Source: Solwaraspora sp. WMMD791 (GTDB lineage: Bacteria > Actinomycetota > Actinomycetes > Mycobacteriales > Micromonosporaceae). Taken from it: 64,000 bases of DNA. The DNA is taken from positions 1,302,001 to 1,366,000 of the forward strand of contig NZ_CP120737.1 in NCBI RefSeq assembly GCF_029581195.1. The letters are read 5' to 3'. Shown here in pieces: positions 1 to 7,219 of the stretch; positions within the stretch are counted from its first letter, which is position 1; every line of letters begins with the position of its first letter. The translations under genes and the position numbers were made by a program. The notes under the pieces are model-generated. The model was not told the DNA's origin. It did not search any database and worked only from the letters and a program-made list of their open reading frames with translations.

Positions 1-90
1 AAAGTCAGAATTGCGAAAGGGTCTCGTTGTGGCCTTGCCGCTGTCAAACTACGGGCAGCGGCAGAACGTGACGAGGGCAGGGATGCTTCG

Positions 91-1272
91 CTACTCTTCG
101 CCGACTGTCGAGGAACGGTGCGTACCGCCGAAGAACGGCGCACGAACGCCGGCCGGTCGCACCGCCGACGAATCAGCCGGGGCCAGACCGACCCGGCCGG
201 TGACGGCCCGTACCAGATGCGCCCGGTCCCATCCGCGTGCCGCGCGCACCGGTGCCAGTGTGGTGCCCGCCGCCAGTGCCACCACCAGGTCGCCCGCCGC
301 CTCGGTCAGCCACGGGGGGACGCCGAGGCCGTCGGCCAGGTCGACACCGTGGACGGCCAACTCGACGACCCGGGTGGCCTGGAAATCGGTCAGGGTCATC
401 GGATCACCGTGCCGGGTGACGACCATCCGGTCCATCGGCGCGGCCGCGACCTGCGCGGCGGCGCTCGCTGTCCGGGCCGCGAGCTCGTCGACCGCGTCGT
501 CGACCGTCAGGGCCGCCGCCCACCGCTGCGCGTCGACGACCCGGGCCCCGTCCACGTCGGGACGGAACCGGGCGTCCGCCACGTAGTAACCGATCGCGTC
601 CACCAGGCCGCCGGAGTCGGCGGCGGGCTCGCCGCCAGCAAGCATCTCCACGGTACGGGACAAGGCGATCACCGTATGTCCCAGTAGTTCCTTCACCGTC
701 CAGGGCGTACACCGGGTCGGTCGGTCGAAATGTGCCGCCGGGACCGTCCGTAGCGCCTCGACCATCGCCCGGCTCTCCGCCGCGTAGGCCGCCGCCACCT
801 CGTGGGCCCGCCAGATCCGCTGCACCACCCGGAAACGTTCGGCCACCACCATGGTCCGGTCGTCGACGGTGAAGGTGTCGTCACCCAGTGCCGCACGCAT
901 CGGCGCAGACTGCCAGAAGTCGACGTGCGCCCGACGCCAGGCGGCCACGTCGGCGAACCCTTCGCCCTCGTCCATGGCGTGCGCCAGGTCCACCTCGGCC
1001 AGCGGGACCACCCGTACCTCGGTGGTCTCCAGCACCGCGCACGGCCGGCCCGCCGAATCCACCAGGACGGACCGGTCCCCGGGCACCGGCAGCGGCTCGT
1101 CGTCGTGCTCGTACTCGCGCAGCAGCCCGGAGGTGGTGGTCTTCGCACCGGTGAGGATCGCCGCGACCAGTCGGTCCCGCAGCGGTCCGGGAAACGCGAA
1201 CTGCGCGGGTGGCAGATCGTCGTGCCGACGCGGTACGTCCCGACCGGCACCACGCTCCGCCTCGATCGCCAC
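91..1272 (-). CDS. ASCH domain fused to mycothiol-dependent maleylpyruvate isomerase-like (DinB/MDMPI) domain
   Basis: 393 aa, GTG start. Residues ~25-150 look like an ASCH (RNA-binding-like) domain, with the ILTGAKTTTSGL segment at ~39-50 near its start. Residues ~163-390 look like a DinB-fold MDMPI domain. The metal-binding pattern of that family is visible: a His in LLGHTV and the Glu/His pair in ELAVHGVDL, separated by three residues, so a divalent metal site is probably intact. MDMPI relatives use mycothiol as cofactor or act as thiol transferases; the substrate here is unknown. The two domains are normally separate proteins. The frame is open throughout, so the fusion does not depend on a frameshift. 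The gene is divergent from the acetyltransferase downstream on the + strand. Family assignments are good, specific function unknown. Confidence 0.8.
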   Translation of the reverse strand: MAIEAERGAGRDVPRRHDDLPPAQFAFPGPLRDRLVAAILTGAKTTTSGLLREYEHDDEPLPVPGDRSVLVDSAGRPCAVLETTEVRVVPLAEVDLAHAMDEGEGFADVAAWRRAHVDFWQSAPMRAALGDDTFTVDDRTMVVAERFRVVQRIWRAHEVAAAYAAESRAMVEALRTVPAAHFDRPTRCTPWTVKELLGHTVIALSRTVEMLAGGEPAADSGGLVDAIGYYVADARFRPDVDGARVVDAQRWAAALTVDDAVDELAARTASAAAQVAAAPMDRMVVTRHGDPMTLTDFQATRVVELAVHGVDLADGLGVPPWLTEAAGDLVVALAAGTTLAPVRAARGWDRAHLVRAVTGRVGLAPADSSAVRPAGVRAPFFGGTHRSSTVGEE

Positions 1273-1390
1273 ACTCGCAGTCTACTGACAGCAGGTGTCA
1301 CCCGAGCCTGCCCCGGGTGGGACACCGGCGCTCCCCGGGGGGTCCCGCAATTGACGTGACGGCACGCGCCTGGTGGGCCACGATGTCCCC

Positions 1391-1924
1391 GTGACGACGA
1401 CCGGATCGCGCGCGGTGACGCTGCACCCGATGACCCAGGCTGAGTACGACGTGCGCATTCCCGCCCTGATCGCCGGCTATGCCGGCAGCCTGCTGCGGTC
1501 CGGGCGGGCCACGACCGCGACGGCGCTGGCCGAGTCGCGCCGGCAGCACGCCGAACTGCTGCCCGACGGGCTGGCCACCGAACGGATGATCTTCCTGGTG
1601 GCCCGGCCGGCGGATGTCGACGACGCGCCACCGGTCGGTTGGATCTGGGTGGGACTACCCGGTCCCGCCGAGCCGGAACGGCCCGCCTGGATCTACAACA
1701 TCGAGGTCGACGCGGCGCAGCGCGGCAACGGGTACGGCCGGGCGCTGCTGGCCGCCGTGGAACCGCTGCTCGCGGCGCGCGGAGTTACCCGGCTCGGGCT
1801 CAACGTCTTCGCGGACAACCCGGTGGCCCGCCGGCTCTACGAGTCGACCGGGTACGCGGTCACCGCCCAGCAGATGGTCAAACCGATCGGTCCCGCCTCC
1901 GCACCGCCGGCCGACCCGGCGTGA
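1391..1924 (+). CDS. GNAT family N-acetyltransferase
   Basis: About 177 aa from the GTG at 1391; an in-frame GTG at 1373 is an alternative, and neither has a strong ribosome site. The C-terminal half has the GNAT acetyl-CoA site: strand IYNIEVDAAQRG, then the loop QRGNGYGRALL (the Q/RxxGxG/A pyrophosphate loop), then LGLNVFADNPVARRLYESTGY, the usual end of the fold. The N-terminal half (TQAEYDVRIPAL, LLPDG) resembles GNATs of unknown substrate common in actinomycetes. It would transfer acetyl from acetyl-CoA to an amine in the cytoplasm. The MerR gene follows after 56 bp with its own promoter, so they are probably separate units. Confidence 0.85.
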   Translation: MTTTGSRAVTLHPMTQAEYDVRIPALIAGYAGSLLRSGRATTATALAESRRQHAELLPDGLATERMIFLVARPADVDDAPPVGWIWVGLPGPAEPERPAWIYNIEVDAAQRGNGYGRALLAAVEPLLAARGVTRLGLNVFADNPVARRLYESTGYAVTAQQMVKPIGPASAPPADPA

Positions 1925-1942
1925 CGGTGCCGCTCGCCGGGC

Positions 1943-1973
1943 TTGCATCTCAAGCCGCTTGAGATCGCATAGT
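1943..1973 (+). promoter_or_regulatory. MerR-type promoter with centred operator
   Basis: A -35-like TTGCAT (1943-1948) and a -10-like CATAGT (1968-1973) are 19 bp apart, the lengthened spacer characteristic of MerR-family promoters. A perfect dyad ATCTCAAG-CCG-CTTGAGAT (1947-1965) fills the spacer, in the style of SoxR-like operators. The predicted transcription start falls at about 1980, next to the proposed start codon, so the mRNA would be leaderless. Autoregulation by the adjacent MerR protein is inferred. Confidence 0.75.
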
Positions 1974-1980
1974 GGGCGTC

Positions 1981-2973
1981 GTGGACATGAACGAGCTCTA
2001 TCCCATCGGGGATGTCGCCCGACGTACCGGCCTGAGCGTCAGCGCCGTCCGGTACTACGCGGACGCCGGTGTCGTCACCCCGGCCGCCAGCACACCGGCT
2101 GGCCACCGCCTCTACGACGTGTCGGCGATCGCCCGGCTGGAGCTTGTCCGCACGCTGCGGGAACTCGACGCCGGTCTGGACGAGATCCGGCGGGTGCTGG
2201 CCGGCGAGGCGACGCTGCGCGAGCTGGCCGCCACCCACCTGGCCCTGCTGACTCAGCAGGAGGCACGGCTGCGTAGCCGTCGCGCGGTGCTGTCGACCAT
2301 CCTTCGACAGGACTCCACCGCCGAGCAGGTGACGCTGATGCACAAGCTGGCCGGCATGTCGGACGAGGAGCGCGACCGGCTGATCGAGGAGTTCTGGGTC
2401 GAGGTCTCCACCGGCTGGCAGCCGCCGGAGCGGATGATGCAGTGGTGGCGGTCGGCCCACCCGAAGCTGCCCGACCATCCCACCACGGCCCAGCTGGAGG
2501 CATGGATCGAGCTGGCCGAGCTGGTCCGCGATCCGGAGATCCGACAGGCCGTGCGCCGTGAGCTGTACAAGGTGTGCACCACCGGAGCCGGGCCGTTGAT
2601 GACCTCCGGGCCGATGTTGGACCGTCTGGAAGCGGCCACCCCGATCGGCCAGGCGGCGATGGACGCCGCGCGCGAACAGGTCCCGCCGGACTCGCCACAG
2701 GGGCGGGAGATCGCCGACCGGTGGATGGGGTGGCTGACCACCGTCTTCGCGACACCGGACAACCCGGGAATCCCGGACACCCCCGAGTTCCGGCTCCAGA
2801 CAGCCGAGCACATGATGAAGGGTGCGGAGTGGGACCGCACGTTGCCGGACCCGCCTGGTCCGTTCGACCGGTACATGGCGCTGGTCACCACCGTGAACGG
2901 CGTGGAGCCGGAGCGGTTCCCGTTCGAGTGGCTGGCCGAAGCGCTGCGCGCGTCCGCCACACCAGCCTCCTGA
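1981..2973 (+). CDS. MerR family transcriptional regulator
   Basis: 330 aa from the GTG at 1981; GTG 1972 and ATG 1987 are also in frame. 1981 or 1987 fits the promoter, because 1972 lies inside the -10 element. The N-terminal ~70 residues are a MerR winged helix: YPIGDVARRTGLSVSAVRYY, then GHRLYDVSAI and the dimer helix LRELDAGLDEIRRVLAG. A long helical segment (~75-110) follows, then a ~200-residue helical C-terminal region rich in Trp and Pro that resembles no effector domain I can name; no metal-binding Cys cluster is visible. It probably responds to an organic ligand. A 19-bp-spacer promoter with a dyad sits directly upstream. No obvious target gene is adjacent, as the next gene on this strand is a remnant. 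Confidence 0.85.
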   Translation: MDMNELYPIGDVARRTGLSVSAVRYYADAGVVTPAASTPAGHRLYDVSAIARLELVRTLRELDAGLDEIRRVLAGEATLRELAATHLALLTQQEARLRSRRAVLSTILRQDSTAEQVTLMHKLAGMSDEERDRLIEEFWVEVSTGWQPPERMMQWWRSAHPKLPDHPTTAQLEAWIELAELVRDPEIRQAVRRELYKVCTTGAGPLMTSGPMLDRLEAATPIGQAAMDAAREQVPPDSPQGREIADRWMGWLTTVFATPDNPGIPDTPEFRLQTAEHMMKGAEWDRTLPDPPGPFDRYMALVTTVNGVEPERFPFEWLAEALRASATPAS

Positions 2974-3263
2974 TCGGCGTCGCCGCTGCCCGTCGAGGAG
3001 CGTCGGGAAGGCTACGGGGAGGGGATGGCCCACCCTCACGGGGACGATCCCCCGCCTACCCCCTTGACAATTGCGCTTCGACGCGTTCCTTTCCATGATC
3101 ATGAACTGTTCGGCGCCGATGGCCGAGGGCGGCATTCACCAGGCAGGGCAATGTCCAGTATCGATTGCCACCAGGCAGTTCGCGCCACCACACATCAGTT
3201 GAGCGCCGCAAGGTCGACACGATCCTCCGCCCGGCCCCCGGACGAGCAGCCCACAATGCCTTC
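2974..3263. other. Intergenic, no gene recognised
   Basis: Between the MerR gene and the XRE remnant no reading frame has recognisable homology. Local base composition is lower in G+C around 3060-3200, as expected of decayed or noncoding DNA. The upstream part of the broken XRE gene may lie here beyond recognition. Confidence 0.5.
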
Positions 3264-3392
3264 ACCGCCGACTACCTGGGTAGAGTCGAGAACGGCAAGA
3301 TCCGCTACCCCGCCGAGGACCACCGCACCGCCCTGCGCGTCGTCCTCAACGCCGACCCCGACGACGAACTCGGATTCGGTGCGGGCATCTAC
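3264..3392 (+). pseudogene. Remnant of an XRE-type helix-turn-helix regulator
   Basis: A ~43-residue stretch in a short open frame (TADYLGRVENGKIRYPAED...ALRVVLNADPDDELGF) matches the signature segment of actinobacterial XRE regulators: recognition helix followed by 'ENG..RYP' and 'D.ELGF'. The preceding HTH helices and the several-hundred-residue C-terminal part usual in this family are absent; an unrelated tail and a stop follow. No convincing start codon or ribosome site lies near. It is therefore a degraded fragment. Identification rests on family pattern memory. Confidence 0.6.
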
Positions 3393-3453
3393 AGCGAGGC
3401 ACGGGTGACGTCGACGTCTCGTTGACGAGCTGACGATGTCACGGTCCGGCGGC

Positions 3454-3753
3454 TCAGTTCGTCGGTACGGCGATCCGCAGGCTGAGCGCGCCGTGCAGGT
3501 CGAGCCAGACGTCGGCCGGGCCGCGTACCAGGCGCAGCAGCACCGCGCTGCAGTGCGGGCAGCGGGCAACCAGGCCGGGCGCGTCGGCGTAGACCATCAG
3601 GGCGGCGACCGGCCCGGATCGACCGCAGCCGGCGCAGCGGCCGACCGCAGCGGTGACGTCGACCGCGAAGATCTCGCCCAGCGGTCCGGCCAGGGCGTTG
3701 CCGTCCAGGTGGTGCTCATCGGGCAGCAGCACTGTCACCTGTGGGTCGGTCAT
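3454..3753 (-). CDS. DUF6510-type zinc-ribbon protein
   Basis: 99 aa. Two Cys pairs, CAGCG (~39-43) and CPHC (~66-69), form a probable zinc ribbon, and the Trp/Leu-rich C-terminus (ADVWLDLHGALSLRI) is typical of the small DUF6510 family. Its start lies one base beyond the end of the flavin reductase gene upstream on the same strand, so the two are translationally coupled in an operon with the sulfite-oxidase-like gene. The context suggests a small partner or metal/electron-transfer accessory to that redox pair. The function is unknown. Confidence 0.8.
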   Translation of the reverse strand: MTDPQVTVLLPDEHHLDGNALAGPLGEIFAVDVTAAVGRCAGCGRSGPVAALMVYADAPGLVARCPHCSAVLLRLVRGPADVWLDLHGALSLRIAVPTN

Positions 3754-3754
3754 G

Positions 3755-4507
3755 TCAACCTCCGGTGGGTCCGAATCGTTCGGTGCGGACGCGGCGGGGG
3801 TCGTGCCCGAGGGCGATCAGGATGTCGGCGACGGCCTCGACGAAGCCGGTCGGCCCGCAGACGTAGCAGGCAGGTTCGAGCATCGCCGGCCAACCGTCGG
3901 TGTTGACCCGGGCGACTCCGATCCGGCCTACCTGGCCCGGCCAGCCGTCGGGTGCTTCCCGGGTGTAGACGTAGCTGACGTCGAGTCCGGCGTCGTCGCG
4001 GGCGCGGCGGCGTAGTTCGTCGGCGTAGTAGACGTCGGCCGGGGTCCGTACCGAGTAGATGAGCCGGAACGGCACCCGGCTGCCGGCGGCCCGTCGGGTA
4101 CGGATCATCGCCATCAGCGGCACGATCCCGGAACCGCCGGCGATCAGCAGCACGGGATCGGTCGCGTCGGGTCGCCAGACGAACCAGCCGCCGACCGGGC
4201 CGCGGATCTCCACCGGGTCACCGACAGCGTACGGGCCGGCCAGGTAGCCGGAGACCTCCCCGTCGGGCACCCGCTGGACGGTCAACTCGACCCGGTCGCC
4301 GTCGGCGGCGTTGGCGAGCGAGTAGCTGCGCTGGGCCTGGTAGCCGTCGGGGGCGGTGAGCCGTACGTCGACGTGTTGGCCGGGCAGGTGTCCGGGCCAG
4401 TCCGGTACGTCCAGCAGCAGGGTACGGGCGGTCGGCGTCTCGTCGCGGACGGCGGCGAGCCGGGCCACCCGCCAGCTCAGTCGCCCTGGTATCGCTGCTC
4501 GCGCCAC
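3755..4507 (-). CDS. Ferredoxin reductase-type FAD/NAD(P)-binding oxidoreductase
   Basis: 250 aa from a GTG. A FNR-like FAD barrel comes first (~10-105): RSYSLAN (the RxYS flavin motif) and a GPVGGWF loop. A Rossmann NAD(P) domain follows (~115-250): LLIAGGSGIVPLMAMIRTR and the terminal CGPTGFVEAVADIL. No [2Fe-2S] ferredoxin domain is attached, so electrons must go to a separate partner. The start overlaps the end of the sulfite-oxidase-like gene by 31 bp, and the DUF6510 gene follows at once. The operon suggests that NAD(P)H electrons feed the molybdoenzyme. This is inferred from context. Confidence 0.9.
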   Translation of the reverse strand: MARAAIPGRLSWRVARLAAVRDETPTARTLLLDVPDWPGHLPGQHVDVRLTAPDGYQAQRSYSLANAADGDRVELTVQRVPDGEVSGYLAGPYAVGDPVEIRGPVGGWFVWRPDATDPVLLIAGGSGIVPLMAMIRTRRAAGSRVPFRLIYSVRTPADVYYADELRRRARDDAGLDVSYVYTREAPDGWPGQVGRIGVARVNTDGWPAMLEPACYVCGPTGFVEAVADILIALGHDPRRVRTERFGPTGG

Positions 4508-5079
4508 GGGTCACCGTAGTCGTGGTAGCCGGCGGTCTCCCAGAAGCCCGGTTCGTCGTCGAGCAGCAGCCGGAGGCCGCGCACCCACTTCGCCGACTTC
4601 CAGAAGTACAGGTGGGGCACCAGCAGCCGGGCCGGGCCGCCGTGCTCGGGGCTCAGGTCGGCGTCGTCGTACCGGTAGGCGATCCAGGCCTGCCCGTCGA
4701 GCAGGTCGGCCAGCGGCAGGTTCGTGGTGTAGCCGCCGTACGAGTGGGCCACGGCGTAGTCGGCGGCGGTCTCCACGTCGGCCAGCAGCGTGTCGACGGA
4801 GACGCCGCGCCAGCGGGTACCGAGCTTGGACCATTTGGTCACGCAGTGGATGTCGACCGTGATGTCCTCGCTCGGCAGGTCGAGCAGTTCCGACCAGCTC
4901 CATCGCTGGACGGTGCCGTCCTCGGCGGTGACGACGAACTCCCAGCCGGCGATGTCGATCCGCGGCGTCGGGCCGGCGGAGAGCACCGGGAAGTCCTCGG
5001 TCAGGTACTGCCCCGGCGGCAGGGTGACGGCACCGGGGGAACGCGGACGGCCCTGAAATCCGGGCGACACGATACCCAT
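4477..5079 (-). CDS. Sulfite oxidase-like molybdopterin oxidoreductase
   Basis: 200 aa, the compact single-domain (YedY/MsrP-like) form of the SUOX fold with no dimerisation or heme domain. The molybdenum-ligating Cys lies in DIHCVTKWSKLGTRWRGV (~98), with the typical 'W.G' after it; SYGGYTTNLPL and the basic tail YFWKSAKWVRGL are further family signatures. There is no signal peptide or twin-arginine motif, so unlike MsrP it should act in the cytoplasm. It is first gene of a three-gene operon with a flavin reductase and a zinc-ribbon protein. The substrate is unknown; reduction of a sulfoxide or N-oxide-like compound is one possibility. Confidence 0.88.
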   Translation of the reverse strand: MGIVSPGFQGRPRSPGAVTLPPGQYLTEDFPVLSAGPTPRIDIAGWEFVVTAEDGTVQRWSWSELLDLPSEDITVDIHCVTKWSKLGTRWRGVSVDTLLADVETAADYAVAHSYGGYTTNLPLADLLDGQAWIAYRYDDADLSPEHGGPARLLVPHLYFWKSAKWVRGLRLLLDDEPGFWETAGYHDYGDPWREQRYQGD

Positions 5080-5137
5080 CGGACAGTCCTACCACCGGCT
5101 GGGGCGGTGCCGCCAGCGGCTTCCGGAATTCCCCCCG

Positions 5138-5452
5138 TCAGAGGTCGAACAGGTCCCGCATCGCCTCTTCCAGGCGGGCCATGCTGGCCCCGGTGACCAT
5201 GCCGACCCGTTCGGCGCCGGACTTGCCGGAGATGCGCCGCATCCGGTTGACCACGACGACGCCGGAGAGCGGGTCGGTCTCGGCCAGCGGCACCACGAAC
5301 GGCGGTAGGGTGGTCGCGCCGCGTTGGCGCACGATAGGAGCGCAGTACGGCGCGGCGCGGGGGCGGTCGTTGTGGGCGTCTCCGGAGAGCACCACCACCC
5401 GGTAGCGCAGGTCGGATCGCTCGCCGACGGTCCAGATCTCGCCGCGGTTCAC
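5138..5452 (-). CDS. MazF/PemK-family endoribonuclease toxin
   Basis: 104 aa from a GTG. MNRGEIWTVG at the N-terminus and the RRRISG-like segment NRMRRISGKSG followed by a terminal helix are typical of the PemK/MazF fold, which cleaves mRNA at short motifs. The central part (APIVRQRGATTLPPFVVPL) corresponds to the loop and strands of the fold. It overlaps the upstream antitoxin gene by 4 bases, the usual antitoxin-first arrangement. Regulation by the antitoxin at the shared promoter is expected for the family. Confidence 0.85.
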   Translation of the reverse strand: MNRGEIWTVGERSDLRYRVVVLSGDAHNDRPRAAPYCAPIVRQRGATTLPPFVVPLAETDPLSGVVVVNRMRRISGKSGAERVGMVTGASMARLEEAMRDLFDL

Positions 5453-5700
5453 GCCGCGTCAGACAGGTCGGACCAACCGGACTCCAGGGTGTCGGCGAGC
5501 CGGTCGAAGCCGTCGAGCTCGTCGCGCACGTCGGGGTTGGCGGCGAGCCACTCCTCATGGGCCCGTGCGGCGTCCCGGCGGGCTTCCCGGCGGGCGGCGC
5601 GGTCCATCCAGTCGGAAAGTGTCATTCCTTCCCGCTCGGCAGCGGCGCGTGCTCTGGCCACCGTCTCCGGGCTCAGGCGCAGCGTGACCATCTCTGCCAT
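5449..5700 (-). CDS. Ribbon-helix-helix-type antitoxin
   Basis: 83 aa. The first ~45 residues (MVTLRLSPETVARARAAAEREGMTLSDWMDRAARRE) form a ribbon-helix-helix DNA-binding unit. The acidic C-terminal half (LDGFDRLADTLESGWSDLSD) would wrap the toxin. It precedes and overlaps the MazF-type gene by the 4 bases of an ATGA. The promoter must lie within 5701-5826. Confidence 0.82.
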   Translation of the reverse strand: MAEMVTLRLSPETVARARAAAEREGMTLSDWMDRAARREARRDAARAHEEWLAANPDVRDELDGFDRLADTLESGWSDLSDAA

Positions 5701-5826
5701 GTCGCGATGGTACGACGTCGCTGGGCGGTACGCCTGCCCGGGCTCGCCCGCAGGCGTCGAACACCGCTGCCGGCATCCATGAGCATCGCGCTCCGACCCG
5801 GCCGATTGGAACGTTCAAGGCAGCCA

Positions 5827-5874
5827 TTGACGTGGATGTAACAGACTCCTAACCTACGTTGACAAGCGCTTCCT
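5827..5874 (+). promoter_or_regulatory. Putative promoter and LacI-type operator of the ABC importer operon
   Basis: A TTGACG (5827-5832) is 17 bp from a weak TAACCT (5850-5855), placing the start of transcription near 5862. That is inside the sequence GACAAGCGCTTCCT (5861-5874), whose core AAGCGCTTCC is identical to that of the perfect palindrome upstream of the GH6 gene at 56.9 kb. This fits a LacI-family operator blocking initiation. The left half of the site is imperfect. Confidence 0.55.
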
Positions 5875-5931
5875 GTGGTCGACGACACATCCGACCGGCA
5901 TCGTTCGTCATCCCGAAACCGGAGGATCCGC

Positions 5932-7200
5932 ATGGCGACAATGAAACGGTTCAGGGCAGCGCTCGCTGCGTCGGCCGCGCTCGCCCTGGTCGCGGTCGGT
6001 GCCGCTGCCTGCGGTGACGACGACGCCTCCGGGCCGGTCACCCTGCGGTACTCCTGGTGGGGCAACGCGGAACGGGCCGACCTGATGCAGCAGGCGATCG
6101 ACCTGTTCGAGGAGCAGAATCCGAACATCACGGTCACTCCCAGCTTCCAGGAGTACGAGGCGTACTGGCAGAAACTGACCACCGAGACCGCCGGTGGCAA
6201 CATGCCCGACGTCGTCCAGATGGACTTCTCCTACCTGCGCGAGTACGCCGACCGGGGTGTCCTGTACGACCTGGGTGATCAGGTCGGCGACGCGCTCGTC
6301 CTGACCGACCTGCTCCCCGGCTTCGACGGGGTCGGCGAGGTCGACGGAGCCAGGTACGCGGTGCCGATCGGCGGCAACACGTGGAGCATGTTCTACAACC
6401 CGGCCCTGTTCGCCCAGGCCGGTGTCGCCGCCCCGCAGATCGGCTGGACCTGGGCCGACTACCACGCCGCGATGGCCACCATCAAGGCCACCACCGGCAC
6501 CTACGGCGGCGGCAACTACACCGGCATCATCTACAACCTGGAGGCCCAACTGCGTCAGGAGGGTGGCGCGCTGTTCACCGAGGACGGCCAGCTCGGCTTC
6601 GACGCCGACCGACTGGCGCGGTTCTGGCAGCAGGGCATGGATCTGATCGCCCAGGACGTCGTACTGCCAGTGGAGACCGCCGTCGCGATCAAGCCCGCGT
6701 CGCTGTGGGTCGACGACCTGGCCGCTTCGGACCTGGGCTGGGACAACTTCCTGGTCCGGTACGCGGGTGAGACCGACACCGAGATCCGCCTCGGCCCGCT
6801 GCCCAGCGACAACCCGGACCGGCTCGGTCAGTACCTCAAGCCGGCGATGCTGCTGAGCGCGTCGGCCCGTACCGAGCATCCGGAGGCCGCCGCGAAGCTG
6901 ATCTCCTTCATGATCAACAACCCGGAGGTGGGTCGGATCTTCGGCGGCAACCGGGGGTTGCCGGCCACCAACGCCCAGCGCGACGCGGCCGAACTCGACG
7001 GGCCGCTGGCCGCCGTCGCCGCCTACGAGGAGACGATCGCCGATCAGCTGACCCAGGCCCCGCCGGCCCCACCGCGTGGTGCCGGCAGCATCGAGGCGGC
7101 CTTCATCCGGATCAGCGAGGAGCTGCACTACGGCAGGATCAGCGTGGCACAGGCTGTCGACCAGTTCTTCACCGAGGCCGAGGAGATCCTGCAGTCCTGA
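5932..7200 (+). CDS. CUT1 sugar ABC transporter substrate-binding lipoprotein
   Basis: 422 aa from the ATG at 5932, chosen for the GGAGG 7 bases upstream; an in-frame start at 5875 would lie inside the promoter. The N-terminus is a lipoprotein signal: KRFRAALAASAALAL followed by VGAAACG, with the lipidated Cys at ~26. The mature part is a family 1 extracellular binding protein: YSWWGNAERADLMQQAI, NITVTPSFQEYEAYWQKL, the hinge segments NMPDVVQMDFSYLREY and YAVPIGGNTWSMFYNPALF, and a C-terminal repeat with TEHPEAAAKLISFMINN. It captures a mono- or oligosaccharide outside the membrane for the two permeases that follow. The sugar cannot be named from sequence. No ATPase gene is nearby; a shared MsiK-type ATPase elsewhere is the usual solution in actinomycetes. 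Confidence 0.92.
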   Translation: MATMKRFRAALAASAALALVAVGAAACGDDDASGPVTLRYSWWGNAERADLMQQAIDLFEEQNPNITVTPSFQEYEAYWQKLTTETAGGNMPDVVQMDFSYLREYADRGVLYDLGDQVGDALVLTDLLPGFDGVGEVDGARYAVPIGGNTWSMFYNPALFAQAGVAAPQIGWTWADYHAAMATIKATTGTYGGGNYTGIIYNLEAQLRQEGGALFTEDGQLGFDADRLARFWQQGMDLIAQDVVLPVETAVAIKPASLWVDDLAASDLGWDNFLVRYAGETDTEIRLGPLPSDNPDRLGQYLKPAMLLSASARTEHPEAAAKLISFMINNPEVGRIFGGNRGLPATNAQRDAAELDGPLAAVAAYEETIADQLTQAPPAPPRGAGSIEAAFIRISEELHYGRISVAQAVDQFFTEAEEILQS

Positions 7201-7219
7201 CCGGTGAGGAGATCGACCG

